Below are positions 1 to 7,577 of a stretch of DNA of 10,280 nucleotides, piece after piece. Position 1 is the stretch's first letter; the number at the start of each line of letters is the position of its first letter. A program made the translations under genes and the position numbers. Origin of the DNA: Bacillota bacterium (lineage in GTDB: Bacteria > Bacillota_A > Clostridia > Lachnospirales > Bianqueaceae). The stretch covers positions 1 to 10,280 of the forward strand of contig JAFOIR010000131.1 of assembly GCA_017420625.1 (NCBI GenBank), in the 5' to 3' direction. A model generated the notes under the pieces. That model searched no databases. It saw only the letters and a list, made by a program, of their open reading frames with translations, and was not told the origin of the DNA.

Positions 1-1
1 G

Positions 2-292
2 CTGATCGAAGGAAAGTTCAATGTCATCGGTCTGGATGACAAATACCTGAATGGTGATTATGCACTTTATATCTGGAGCTGGTCACCGGGTCGCTGGAGT
101 CAGGACTATGAGATCCAGGACGGCGTCCTGCTGGTCGATACCACTGGGATGACGGGTTTTCTGGTCGCAGTATTTGAAAAAGACTACAGGATCGGCGATC
201 CCACAAACTGGGATTCTCATGTACTGAAACAAAGTCCGGATATTTCCGGCGATCTTCTGAAGAGCGGTTTTTACGACCTCAGCGGCTTGTAA
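2..292 (+). CDS. 3' end of a gene; carbohydrate-binding-like C-terminal domain
   Basis: An open frame enters from the left edge and ends at TAA 290-292, giving the last 96 residues of a protein whose start is outside the window. The visible part has no signal peptide or membrane segment. It is rich in aromatic residues and alternates in beta-strand fashion: a YIWSWSPGRW stretch, then VLLVDTT, then FLVAVFEKDY, then TNWD. This W-x-W plus strand pattern resembles starch-binding modules such as CBM25/26/41, and a similar arrangement (VWAWDM, then FIVRTDNW) occurs in the CBM41 region of the next gene. The stop lies 14 bases before the pullulanase start, so the two are almost certainly co-transcribed. 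By inference it could be the tail of a secreted alpha-amylase or other alpha-glucan enzyme. The family was not identified with confidence because the catalytic part is missing. Confidence 0.6.
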   Translation: MIEGKFNVIGLDDKYLNGDYALYIWSWSPGRWSQDYEIQDGVLLVDTTGMTGFLVAVFEKDYRIGDPTNWDSHVLKQSPDISGDLLKSGFYDLSGL

Positions 293-306
293 GGAAGGAG
301 GCACAA

Positions 307-3066
307 GTGAAGAATAAGAAAATTCTGTCTTTGCTGATGGCGATCCTTCTGGCCGTAAGCCTGCTTTCCGGCTGCGGGAGCAAAGAGGGACCGGACGAAA
401 AACCGATCCAGCTGGAAAAAGCCGGAGACGTCATCAGCCGCTATACACTGGACAGCACCGATTATGCATCCATGCCGTCAGAGCCTACAAAGATCCTTCG
501 CCTTCACTATCGTCGGAATGATGATTCCAAAAATGACCGTGCCTGCTATGAGGCATGGAACGTCTGGGCGTGGGATATGGCAAACGGCGGACCTGGTGCA
601 GTCTATGAATTTACCGGATACGATGATTACGGAGTATATGTCGACCTTTCTCTCGATGAACTCTCTGAGGGCAAGGGTACCAGCCTGGTTGGATTTATCG
701 TCCGGACAGACAACTGGTCCAAGGATCCGGACGGAGACCGGTCCATCGAGATCCTTCCCGAAACACCCGGCGGCGTGCAGAATGCCTGGGTGCGTACTAC
801 GGAATCGACCGTGTTTGATACGGAAGAGAATGCCCTGAAGTCCATCGTCAGTTATGCGATGCTCAGGGATGCCAAAACCCTTTCCGTTTACTTCAAACCG
901 CTGTCCGAGAGCTTCATGGCTTACGAACCCCGCTTCTCCATGACGCTGAACGGGGAAGAATACAAGAAGTTCAGGATGGGCGAATACGATGAGACCCTGA
1001 AAAAGGTCGATCTCGTACTGGATGATGACATCGATATCTGTGATGTCGTGACGGTCAGCTATCGCTTTGACAAGGACTGGATCTGTCAGGTCGGACTGAT
1101 GATGACCTACTACTTTGATACGAATGAGTTCAACGAGCGTTATGCCTATGACAGCGATGATCTTGGCGCGACTTTCGACAACGAAGAAAATCCGACAGCC
1201 ACGATCTTCAAGGTCTGGGCGCCGACAAGTACCGAAGTCAAGCTGAATCTCTATCAGACCGGCGATTATCTGACGGAAAAGGAACCATCTGCCGTTTATC
1301 CCATGGAGAAGGCAGAGAAAGGGATCTTTACCATCACGATTCCGGAAGATCTTGACGGCAGGTACTACACCTTTGTCGTGACAAACGCCAAGGGAACCAA
1401 CGAAGTCGTCGACCCCTATGCGAAAAGCGCCGGCGTAAACGGCCGCCGCGGTATGATCGTGAACTTCACGAAACTGAATGCTTCGATCACCGGATGGGAT
1501 GCCGACGAACGACCCTTCACCGGAAACCGCACGGATGCGGTCATTTACGAAGCGCATGTGCGCGATATGACCATCAGTGAAACGAGCGGTGTGGAAGAGG
1601 CATACCGGGGACGGTTCATGGGCCTTGCCCAGACAGGCACCACCTATACGAAGGATAGCGTTACCGTATCGACCGGACTGGATCACATGAAGGAGCTGGG
1701 CATCACGCATGTACAGCTGCAGCCGTTTTTCGACTATGCATCCGTGGATGAGACCCGCTCCGGGACAGAGATGTCCAAAGACAACTACAACTGGGGTTAC
1801 GACCCCTTGAACTACAACGTACTGGAAGGCAGCTATTCCACCGACCCGTATGACGGGTACGTGAGGATCAAAGAGTTCAAGACAATGGTGATGGCCATGC
1901 ACGAAGCAGGGATCAGCATCACAATGGATGTCGTCTACAATCATACGGCGGCATCCGAAAACTCGAACTTCAACCTGCTGGTACCTTATTACTACTACCG
2001 TACGAAAGCCAACGGTGCTTTCTACAACGGTTCCGGCTGCGGCAATGAAATGGCGTCCGAACGGTATATGGTGAACAAGTTCTTCCGGGATTCCTGCAAA
2101 TTCTGGACAGACGAATATCACCTCTCCGGATTCCGGTTTGACCTCATGGGCCTGATCGACAATCAGACCATGATCGATATCTACAAGGATGTGAGCGCCA
2201 TCGATCCGCTGACCCTGATCTATGGTGAGCCGTGGACCGGCGGAGCTTCCAAGCTGAAAGCCGGCATCAGCGAGACGGCACTCAGTGAACAGACAACCGT
2301 CCAGGAATCCCTGGCACAGGATTTCTTCTGCGGAAGCGGTGTCATGGTCGGTGCATTCAACGATGTGATCCGCAACGCCGCCAGAGGAGAGAACAATCCC
2401 GGCAAGGGCTATGTGCAGGGAAGCTCTTCTGATGCATCGACGGTCGCAATGTGTGCGGTCGGTATCTTCTCGAAGGAGACGGTCAAGACACAGGCGATCG
2501 ATCCGGGTCAGGTACTGAACTATGTTTCCTGCCATGATAACTACACGCTCTATGATCAGCTCGTCCAGACGATGAATGAAGACCGGCTGCCGGCTGCCTA
2601 TACGCAGGCCGATTCGATCGTATTCCTTTCTCAGGGTATTCCGTTTATCCAGGAAGGCGAAGAATTCATGCGCAGCAAGCTGGATCCGGAAACCGGCAAA
2701 TATGAAGGCAACTCGTATATCTCCGGTGACTTCGTCAATGTGATGGATTATTCGCTGAAGATCGATCATCAGGACATCTTCGAAAAGACGAAAGAGATGA
2801 TCGCACTCCGGAAAGAACTGGAAGCACTGCGGCTCTCCAGCCGAGACGAGATCAGGGCGAGAATGTCGGAAGTTTCAGCAGAGAAGGGAAATGTCTCCTA
2901 TACGGTCGATGATCTTCTGATCATTCATTCTCTGACAGGAACGACGGTGGAACTTGACGGAACCTATGAGATCCTGTATTCGAATCTTCGCGGTGCAGGT
3001 GAGAAGGTGACAGGCTCTCTTGCTGTTTCGAGCAATGAATCCATCGTTCTTCGAAAAGGAGAGTGA
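307..3066 (+). CDS. pulA: Type I pullulanase (GH13 debranching enzyme), surface lipoprotein
   Basis: This enzyme hydrolyses alpha-1,6 branch links in pullulan, starch or glycogen-derived dextrins. It starts at GTG 307, preceded by AAGGAGG at 295-301. Residues 1-23 form a lipoprotein signal with lipobox LLSGC (lipidated Cys23), so it should be anchored on the outside of the cell membrane. In order: a CBM41-like starch-binding module (about 63-160), an extra beta-rich segment (about 178-275), a CBM48 module (about 286-385, FKVWAPTSTEV), the GH13 barrel (about 405-800) and a C-terminal beta domain. The type I pullulanase signature YNWGYDP is at 494-500. The GH13 regions are intact: DVVYNH 541-546, RFDLMG with nucleophile Asp612, YGEPW with acid/base Glu641, and CHDN with Asp744. 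At 919 residues it is full length for a multi-module pullulanase. The downstream maltodextrin transporter would take up its products. The assignment is firm; exact substrate preference is not visible. Confidence 0.95.
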   Translation: MKNKKILSLLMAILLAVSLLSGCGSKEGPDEKPIQLEKAGDVISRYTLDSTDYASMPSEPTKILRLHYRRNDDSKNDRACYEAWNVWAWDMANGGPGAVYEFTGYDDYGVYVDLSLDELSEGKGTSLVGFIVRTDNWSKDPDGDRSIEILPETPGGVQNAWVRTTESTVFDTEENALKSIVSYAMLRDAKTLSVYFKPLSESFMAYEPRFSMTLNGEEYKKFRMGEYDETLKKVDLVLDDDIDICDVVTVSYRFDKDWICQVGLMMTYYFDTNEFNERYAYDSDDLGATFDNEENPTATIFKVWAPTSTEVKLNLYQTGDYLTEKEPSAVYPMEKAEKGIFTITIPEDLDGRYYTFVVTNAKGTNEVVDPYAKSAGVNGRRGMIVNFTKLNASITGWDADERPFTGNRTDAVIYEAHVRDMTISETSGVEEAYRGRFMGLAQTGTTYTKDSVTVSTGLDHMKELGITHVQLQPFFDYASVDETRSGTEMSKDNYNWGYDPLNYNVLEGSYSTDPYDGYVRIKEFKTMVMAMHEAGISITMDVVYNHTAASENSNFNLLVPYYYYRTKANGAFYNGSGCGNEMASERYMVNKFFRDSCKFWTDEYHLSGFRFDLMGLIDNQTMIDIYKDVSAIDPLTLIYGEPWTGGASKLKAGISETALSEQTTVQESLAQDFFCGSGVMVGAFNDVIRNAARGENNPGKGYVQGSSSDASTVAMCAVGIFSKETVKTQAIDPGQVLNYVSCHDNYTLYDQLVQTMNEDRLPAAYTQADSIVFLSQGIPFIQEGEEFMRSKLDPETGKYEGNSYISGDFVNVMDYSLKIDHQDIFEKTKEMIALRKELEALRLSSRDEIRARMSEVSAEKGNVSYTVDDLLIIHSLTGTTVELDGTYEILYSNLRGAGEKVTGSLAVSSNESIVLRKGE

Positions 3067-3069
3067 TAT

Positions 3070-3483
3070 ATGTTCAGCCATGGAAGCATCAGTACAGAAG
3101 TCGACAAAAAGCCATTTGTCTTTACGGTGGTTGCTTTATCAGGCAGTCTGATCGGTGCGGTTTTGCTCTTTGCTTTCAGTAAGGGAGAAGGACTCGCGAT
3201 CTTCGCAGGGATCATGCTTGGCCTCATTTTTCTGGCTTCAGCGGCAGTCCTTTTCGCGATGGTGACCGATCAGGCTTACATCGAGAACGATACCTTATTT
3301 ATGCGCTACATGTTCCGAAAAAGCAGGATTCCTTTGAAGGAGATCGGCAAAGTCTCCTACAAGGACAACGTCCATTCCATTTATAATAAGAAAGGCGCGC
3401 TTGTCGGAACGATCAATGCTCAATTGACAGGAATTGACAAGATCCTCTATCAGTTGGAAAAAAGCGGCGCTTCCTTCGTCTAG
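3070..3483 (+). CDS. Small membrane protein with two TM helices and a PH-like C-terminal domain
   Basis: This 137-residue protein begins three bases after the pullulanase stop, with AAGGAG at 3056-3061 inside the end of that gene. Two hydrophobic helices (about 16-37 and 42-65) are separated by a very short turn, forming a hairpin in the membrane. The rest (about 68-135) is soluble and probably cytosolic. It contains a YIENDTLFMRYMF strand pair followed by IPLKEIGKVSY, a pattern seen in bacterial PH-like domains of small membrane proteins (YdbT/bPH type). No catalytic motif is visible. I recognise no specific family member and give no function. Its place between a pullulanase and the transporter ATPase suggests an accessory role in the envelope, but that is inference only. 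Confidence 0.8.
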   Translation: MFSHGSISTEVDKKPFVFTVVALSGSLIGAVLLFAFSKGEGLAIFAGIMLGLIFLASAAVLFAMVTDQAYIENDTLFMRYMFRKSRIPLKEIGKVSYKDNVHSIYNKKGALVGTINAQLTGIDKILYQLEKSGASFV

Positions 3484-3502
3484 CGAAGGCCGCATCAAGT
3501 TG

Positions 3503-3523
3503 TTATAAAAAACTTTTTTATAA
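3503..3523. repeat. Perfect A/T palindrome between genes (10-bp arms, 1-base centre)
   Basis: The arm TTATAAAAAA (3503-3512) is followed by a single C and its exact reverse complement TTTTTTATAA (3514-3523). The element lies in the 56-base gap before the ATPase gene, the longest gap in the operon, and ends just upstream of that gene's ribosome binding site. In RNA a one-base loop cannot form, so the hairpin would open to a few bases in the loop and be all A-U and weak. The run of six T on the downstream arm could give partial pausing or termination, or an RNase processing point that separates the pullulanase message from the transporter message. Function is inferred; the symmetry is seen directly. 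Confidence 0.7.
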
Positions 3524-3539
3524 ACAAAGGGAGGAGATT

Positions 3540-5426
3540 ATGGCAAGTCTAAAGCTTTCCCACATCTACAAGGTCTATGAGAATGGGCACAAAGCGGTCA
3601 ACGATTTCTCCATCGATATTGCCGATCAGGAGTTCATCGTTTTCGTCGGACCATCGGGCTGCGGCAAATCCACCACACTCCGTATGATTGCCGGACTGGA
3701 AACGATCACGACGGGCGATATGTTCATCGGCGACACGCTGGTGAACGATATGGAACCGAAAGACCGCGATATTGCGATGGTGTTCCAGAGCTATGCCCTG
3801 TATCCTCATATGACCGTGTACGAAAACATGGCATTTGGTTTAAGAAACCGCAAAATGCCGGAAGATCAGATCAAGGAACGTGTTATGAAGGCAGCCAAGA
3901 TGCTCGACATCGAGGACTACCTGGAGCGCCAGCCGAAGGCCATGAGCGGCGGTCAGAGACAGCGTGTCGCGCTGGGACGTGCTCTGGTTCGTGACCCGAA
4001 AGTCTTCCTGCTGGACGAGCCGCTGTCCAACCTGGACGCGAAACTCCGTGCTGCCATGCGTACCGAGATCACGGCGCTGCATAAGAGCCTGAAAACGACA
4101 TTTATCTATGTTACCCACGATCAGGTCGAGGCCATGACCATGGGTACCCGCATCGTCGTTATGAAGCTCGGCTATGTGCAGCAGATCGATACCCCCATGA
4201 ACCTGTACAATTCCCCGTACAACAAGTTCGTGGCCGGCTTCATCGGCACGCCGCAGATGAACTTCTTCGACGTCAAACTCTTAAGAGACGGCGATGATGT
4301 GATCGTGACCTTTGCGAACGGCGATTCAATCAAGGTTCCCTACGAGAAGGTCTCCAAGATCCACGATCGTTATCTGCACGGCGATACCACTGTTACCTTC
4401 GGTATCCGTCCGGAGCACATCTCAATCGAAAAAGACGGTGATGGCCTGAAGATCATCGTGACGAATGTCGAGCGCCTCGGCAACGAGACCAACCTCTACG
4501 GCAAACTCGGCGATCAGCTGGGCGAGTTTACGATGAAGGACGAAGGCAACAACATCATCGTGAAGGTTGTCGATCGTGACGATATTGAAGTCGGCGACGT
4601 AGTCTATGCGGTTCCGAATCCGAACAAGGTTCACTTCTTCGATGCCGAGACCGAAGTCACCCTGATGGAAAAGATTCCTCCGTTCAATACGATCCCGGCA
4701 AAGGCAGCAGGAGGCAAGATGCAGCTCCTGGGCGAATCCGTGGTTTTGCCTGAGGTCTTCAAGAAAGCACTGGGCGGAAAAGACAGCTTTGAGCTGACCG
4801 TCCCGCCGGCAGCGATCGTACCCGGCAGTGATTTCACGCTGAAGGTAGCCCGCATCGAGAAGGCCGACGACAAACGTCTGGCATATCTCGTCAACGGTGA
4901 CAGCTATCTGTTCGCGCTGGTCGGCGAAGATGTGGCGGAAGGAGATGAATATCACTTCGCGCTGCAGAATGAGAAGATCAATGTCGTAGCCGGCGGTGAA
5001 GAGGTCCTGAAGGCAGTGGCGGACGAAGAGAGCCTGGAAGGCCGTTTCACCAAGACGGAAGTCAAGGAAAACGGTGATCGCGTACTGCACTTCTTCTACA
5101 AGATCGGTGATTATACTTTGGAGGCAGCTCCTGAACAGGGTTATAAGATCAACTCCGTGGATGGTGATGCCTGTTATAAGAAAACATACCGCTACAGCGT
5201 AAACAACGACAATATCCGCATCGTGGACAAGGCAGAGAAAGGTCTTTCCGCGAAAGTGGTCGAGCTGCTGGACTACAGCAATATCTGCTTCGCGAAACTG
5301 GAAGCTGACGGACAGAATTTCCTGATCAAGGTCGAGCCCGGTTTTGATGAAAAGGAAGTCAAGGTAGCTTTCGACAGTGCAGATGTTTCGGTTTACTCAA
5401 CGACCATCGATATGAAGATCTGCTGA
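3540..5426 (+). CDS. Maltodextrin-type ABC transporter ATPase (MsmX/UgpC/MalK family) with long C-terminal extension
   Basis: This ATPase would energise the sugar importer encoded downstream. It starts at ATG 3540 with GGAGG at 3530-3534. The nucleotide-binding domain is intact: Walker A GPSGCGKST (37-45), Q-loop Gln83, signature MSGGQ (135-139), Walker B VFLLDE (Glu160), D-loop SNLD (163-166) and H-loop His193. The usual CUT1 regulatory region follows, with FGIRPEH (287-293) and a TOBE-like fold ending near HFFDAET (366-371), where MsmX-type proteins normally stop at about 365-375 residues. This protein continues to 628. The extra 255 residues contain two segments (about 416-484 and 569-626) whose strand pattern resembles further TOBE-like domains. 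Firmicutes often share one distant MsmX among several importers, so an ATPase inside the operon suggests a dedicated one. The ATPase call is certain; the role of the extension is unknown. Confidence 0.95.
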   Translation: MASLKLSHIYKVYENGHKAVNDFSIDIADQEFIVFVGPSGCGKSTTLRMIAGLETITTGDMFIGDTLVNDMEPKDRDIAMVFQSYALYPHMTVYENMAFGLRNRKMPEDQIKERVMKAAKMLDIEDYLERQPKAMSGGQRQRVALGRALVRDPKVFLLDEPLSNLDAKLRAAMRTEITALHKSLKTTFIYVTHDQVEAMTMGTRIVVMKLGYVQQIDTPMNLYNSPYNKFVAGFIGTPQMNFFDVKLLRDGDDVIVTFANGDSIKVPYEKVSKIHDRYLHGDTTVTFGIRPEHISIEKDGDGLKIIVTNVERLGNETNLYGKLGDQLGEFTMKDEGNNIIVKVVDRDDIEVGDVVYAVPNPNKVHFFDAETEVTLMEKIPPFNTIPAKAAGGKMQLLGESVVLPEVFKKALGGKDSFELTVPPAAIVPGSDFTLKVARIEKADDKRLAYLVNGDSYLFALVGEDVAEGDEYHFALQNEKINVVAGGEEVLKAVADEESLEGRFTKTEVKENGDRVLHFFYKIGDYTLEAAPEQGYKINSVDGDACYKKTYRYSVNNDNIRIVDKAEKGLSAKVVELLDYSNICFAKLEADGQNFLIKVEPGFDEKEVKVAFDSADVSVYSTTIDMKIC

Positions 5427-5427
5427 T

Positions 5428-6075
5428 ATGAAGGCAGATGTCGGCGGCAGACAGATCGAACTTTCTCCGAACTCCAAGCCCTACCTTCTGAAGAGGATGG
5501 TAGCGGACGGATTTGACATTCTGCTGATCTTTGGTCTGTTTATGCTATTTACCATGATTCTTTTACGAACTCCGATCGCCGAAACGTATCAGAGACACTT
5601 TGACAAAGTACAGGCGATCCAGAAAGAGACGGTGGAAGCACTCGGGAACGACGCGAAAGCAGTTACTGAGGCTCTTGGCTCTGATTCGGAATATCAGAAC
5701 GAGCTTTTTACCGCCAATCTTTACGGCTATCTGATGAAAGCACTGGCTGCCCTTCTGGCTGAGATACCGATCCTCATCATTGTTCCGTTCCTGAATAAAA
5801 ACAGGTCAACGCCGGGCAAACTGATGACAGGGATCATGCTCTTCTCCGAGAACAGAAACAGCCGGGCTCGCTGGTATCAGATATTCTACCGGTTTCTGTT
5901 CATCTTTCTGATCGATTCTTTAGGACTTTACCTCTTTACCGGTATCCTGACGTTCCTGATGGTACCCGTCATCCGGCTCATGGAAATGCTCCTGAATAAA
6001 AAAAATAAAACGATCTGTGACTTTGTAACAGGGATCATGGTGATCGAAAAACTATCATATAACGGCATTCATTAG
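5428..6075 (+). CDS. RDD-family membrane protein
   Basis: This 215-residue integral membrane protein starts one base after the ATPase stop. It has no strong Shine-Dalgarno sequence, so translation is probably coupled to the ATPase gene. The RDD signature is present: Arg23 with Asp27 and Asp30 at the start of the first helix (about 29-47), then STPGKLMTGIML (127-138) after the second helix (about 103-121), and a closing TICDFVTGIMVI (195-206). A third hydrophobic stretch spans about 152-182. Between helices 1 and 2 lies a charged, helical loop (about 50-100, rich in Glu, Gln and Ala) longer than in minimal RDD proteins. RDD proteins have mixed or unknown roles, some proposed in ion or solute exchange. 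Its place inside a sugar-import operon is seen; any role in uptake is inference. Confidence 0.88.
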   Translation: MKADVGGRQIELSPNSKPYLLKRMVADGFDILLIFGLFMLFTMILLRTPIAETYQRHFDKVQAIQKETVEALGNDAKAVTEALGSDSEYQNELFTANLYGYLMKALAALLAEIPILIIVPFLNKNRSTPGKLMTGIMLFSENRNSRARWYQIFYRFLFIFLIDSLGLYLFTGILTFLMVPVIRLMEMLLNKKNKTICDFVTGIMVIEKLSYNGIH

Positions 6076-6096
6076 TCCAACAAGGAGATTATAAAA

Positions 6097-7533
6097 ATGA
6101 AAAAAGCTTTAGCATTACTGCTCGTTTTCGTACTCGCAGCAACTATGCTGACCGGCTGCGGCGGCAGCAGCAGCGGCGGCAAGGATGACGGCGTGATCCG
6201 TGTATGGGTCGGCGAGGAATCCGCTGATTTCTATCAGAAAGTCTGTGACGAATATGTCGCGGCACATTCCGATTTCGGATACAAGATCGAGGTCAAAGGC
6301 ATGGACACCGGTTCAGTTGCCGGTACCATTACGAACGACCCGACCGCGGCAGCCGATATTTACACGGTTGCCCATGACAACATCGGTAAGCTGGCAGCCA
6401 CCCAGTGCGCCAAGCCCATTACCGATGAAGCTCTGATCAATCAGGTACTGGCAGACAATCCTGCATCCTTCCAGAAAGTCATTTACTCCACGCTGGACGG
6501 CAATCAGTATCTGTATGGTGTTCCCTATATCTCCCAGGCACTGTTCCTGTACTACAACAAAGCGCTCGTGACCGAAGAAGAGGCAAAAACCTTTGAGGGA
6601 CTTCAGGCAGCAGCCGCCCGTGAAAATACCAAGGCGATCACTGTCACCGGCGACGACGGCTTCAATATGTGCTTCGCACTGCTGGCGACCCGCGTAGCGG
6701 ACCATGGCACCACCGTGAAGATCTTTGAAGGCGCGGAATCCGTTTCCGGCGGCTCCAAGGGCGAGAGCAACTGCCAGGGTGACGATACGGTAGCGATCGT
6801 TCGCTGGCTGCAGGAATATGCGGCTGATCCCAACGGCTTCAAGTGGGCTTCTCCCGACGGCTGGGACGCTGATCTGGATAAGGACAACAAAGGCGTGCTG
6901 GCAGTGATCGGCGGCGCATGGCATTACAATACGGCGAAAGCAGCGCTCGGCGAATCCAACCTTGGTATCGCGATGATCCCGACCTTCAAGCTGACCGAGG
7001 CGGCCTGCGAGGGTCTGTCCGGCGTTAAGGCCGGCGATGAGTACCGCGGCGGTACCTTTGCTGACTGCAAGTGCTTCATGATCAACGCAAACTCTGCAGC
7101 GAGCAAGTACGCGAAAGAGCAGGAGCTCATCGCCTATCTTTCCAGCAAGGATGTCCAGAACCGTTCCTATCTGGAAGTCCTGAACGTTCCCGCTTATGTC
7201 GGTGCGGCTTCCTACATTGAGCAGTGCTATAACGAAGGCAAAGTGACGGAGAGCCAGTTCAGCCTTGCGGCTATGCAGGTTTCCATGGCTGAGTGGGGTA
7301 TCCCGCAGCCGTTTATCACCGGTACACTGAACACCTATTACTACTCCAAGAACGGCCCGGCTATTTTCCGCGCGATGATCGACAAAACCGCGTATCCGAC
7401 AACCGGCGACCAGATCCTGACCGAGACCGAATCGCTTGAGAGCATCCGCAAAGGCCTGTATCTTATCGAGTACCTGTGGATGCACGGTGTGACCCCGGAC
7501 AGCTTCCCGGCTTCCTTACCGGAGAAAGCGTAA
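6097..7533 (+). CDS. Maltose/maltodextrin-type ABC transporter substrate-binding lipoprotein
   Basis: This protein captures sugar outside the cell and delivers it to the MalF/MalG-like permeases. It starts at ATG 6097 with AAGGAG at 6082-6087. The signal peptide ends in lipobox LTGC (lipidated Cys21), followed by a flexible Gly/Ser linker to about residue 31. The mature part is a two-lobe family 1 binding protein: IRVWVGEE at the start of lobe 1 (34-41), YGVPYISQALFLYYNK (140-155), and a MalE-like VIGGAWHYNTA then GIAMIPTF (270-297). At 478 residues it is somewhat longer than typical MalE proteins. The mature chain holds several cysteines (50, 104, 192, 226, 304, 324, 326, 377) in addition to Cys21, which is notable for an exported protein. 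Substrate is inferred as maltodextrin from the pullulanase and CUT1-type neighbours, not from specific binding residues. Confidence 0.93.
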   Translation: MKKALALLLVFVLAATMLTGCGGSSSGGKDDGVIRVWVGEESADFYQKVCDEYVAAHSDFGYKIEVKGMDTGSVAGTITNDPTAAADIYTVAHDNIGKLAATQCAKPITDEALINQVLADNPASFQKVIYSTLDGNQYLYGVPYISQALFLYYNKALVTEEEAKTFEGLQAAAARENTKAITVTGDDGFNMCFALLATRVADHGTTVKIFEGAESVSGGSKGESNCQGDDTVAIVRWLQEYAADPNGFKWASPDGWDADLDKDNKGVLAVIGGAWHYNTAKAALGESNLGIAMIPTFKLTEAACEGLSGVKAGDEYRGGTFADCKCFMINANSAASKYAKEQELIAYLSSKDVQNRSYLEVLNVPAYVGAASYIEQCYNEGKVTESQFSLAAMQVSMAEWGIPQPFITGTLNTYYYSKNGPAIFRAMIDKTAYPTTGDQILTETESLESIRKGLYLIEYLWMHGVTPDSFPASLPEKA

Positions 7534-7577
7534 GAAAAGCAGAGACCTTATAATTCCTGAACGATTGGAGGGAAATT

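Noticed and set aside
478..2769. 763-codon open frame on the - strand opposite the pullulanase gene
   Set aside because: It mirrors the codon pattern of a clear GH13 gene, its translation is low-complexity in His, Ile and Arg with no recognisable domain, and there is no ribosome binding site logic. It is an antisense shadow.
3424..3439. Two TTGACA hexamers 10 bases apart near the end of the PH-like gene
   Set aside because: Both are inside coding sequence and no convincing -10 element follows at the right distance; the best is TATCAG at 18 bases.
3500..3524. TTGTTA and TATAAA as a possible promoter for the ATPase gene
   Set aside because: The spacing is only 13 bases and both hexamers belong to the A/T palindrome and its edge.
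6313..7485. 390-codon open frame on the - strand opposite the binding-protein gene
   Set aside because: The + strand carries a full lipoprotein binding protein with all expected motifs; the antisense translation shows no family signature.
7549..7554. Perfect TATAAT in the gap between the binding protein and MalF-like genes
   Set aside because: No -35-like hexamer is found at 16-18 bases upstream (the region reads AAGCGT) and there is no extended -10 TG. It is probably chance in an A/T-rich gap.
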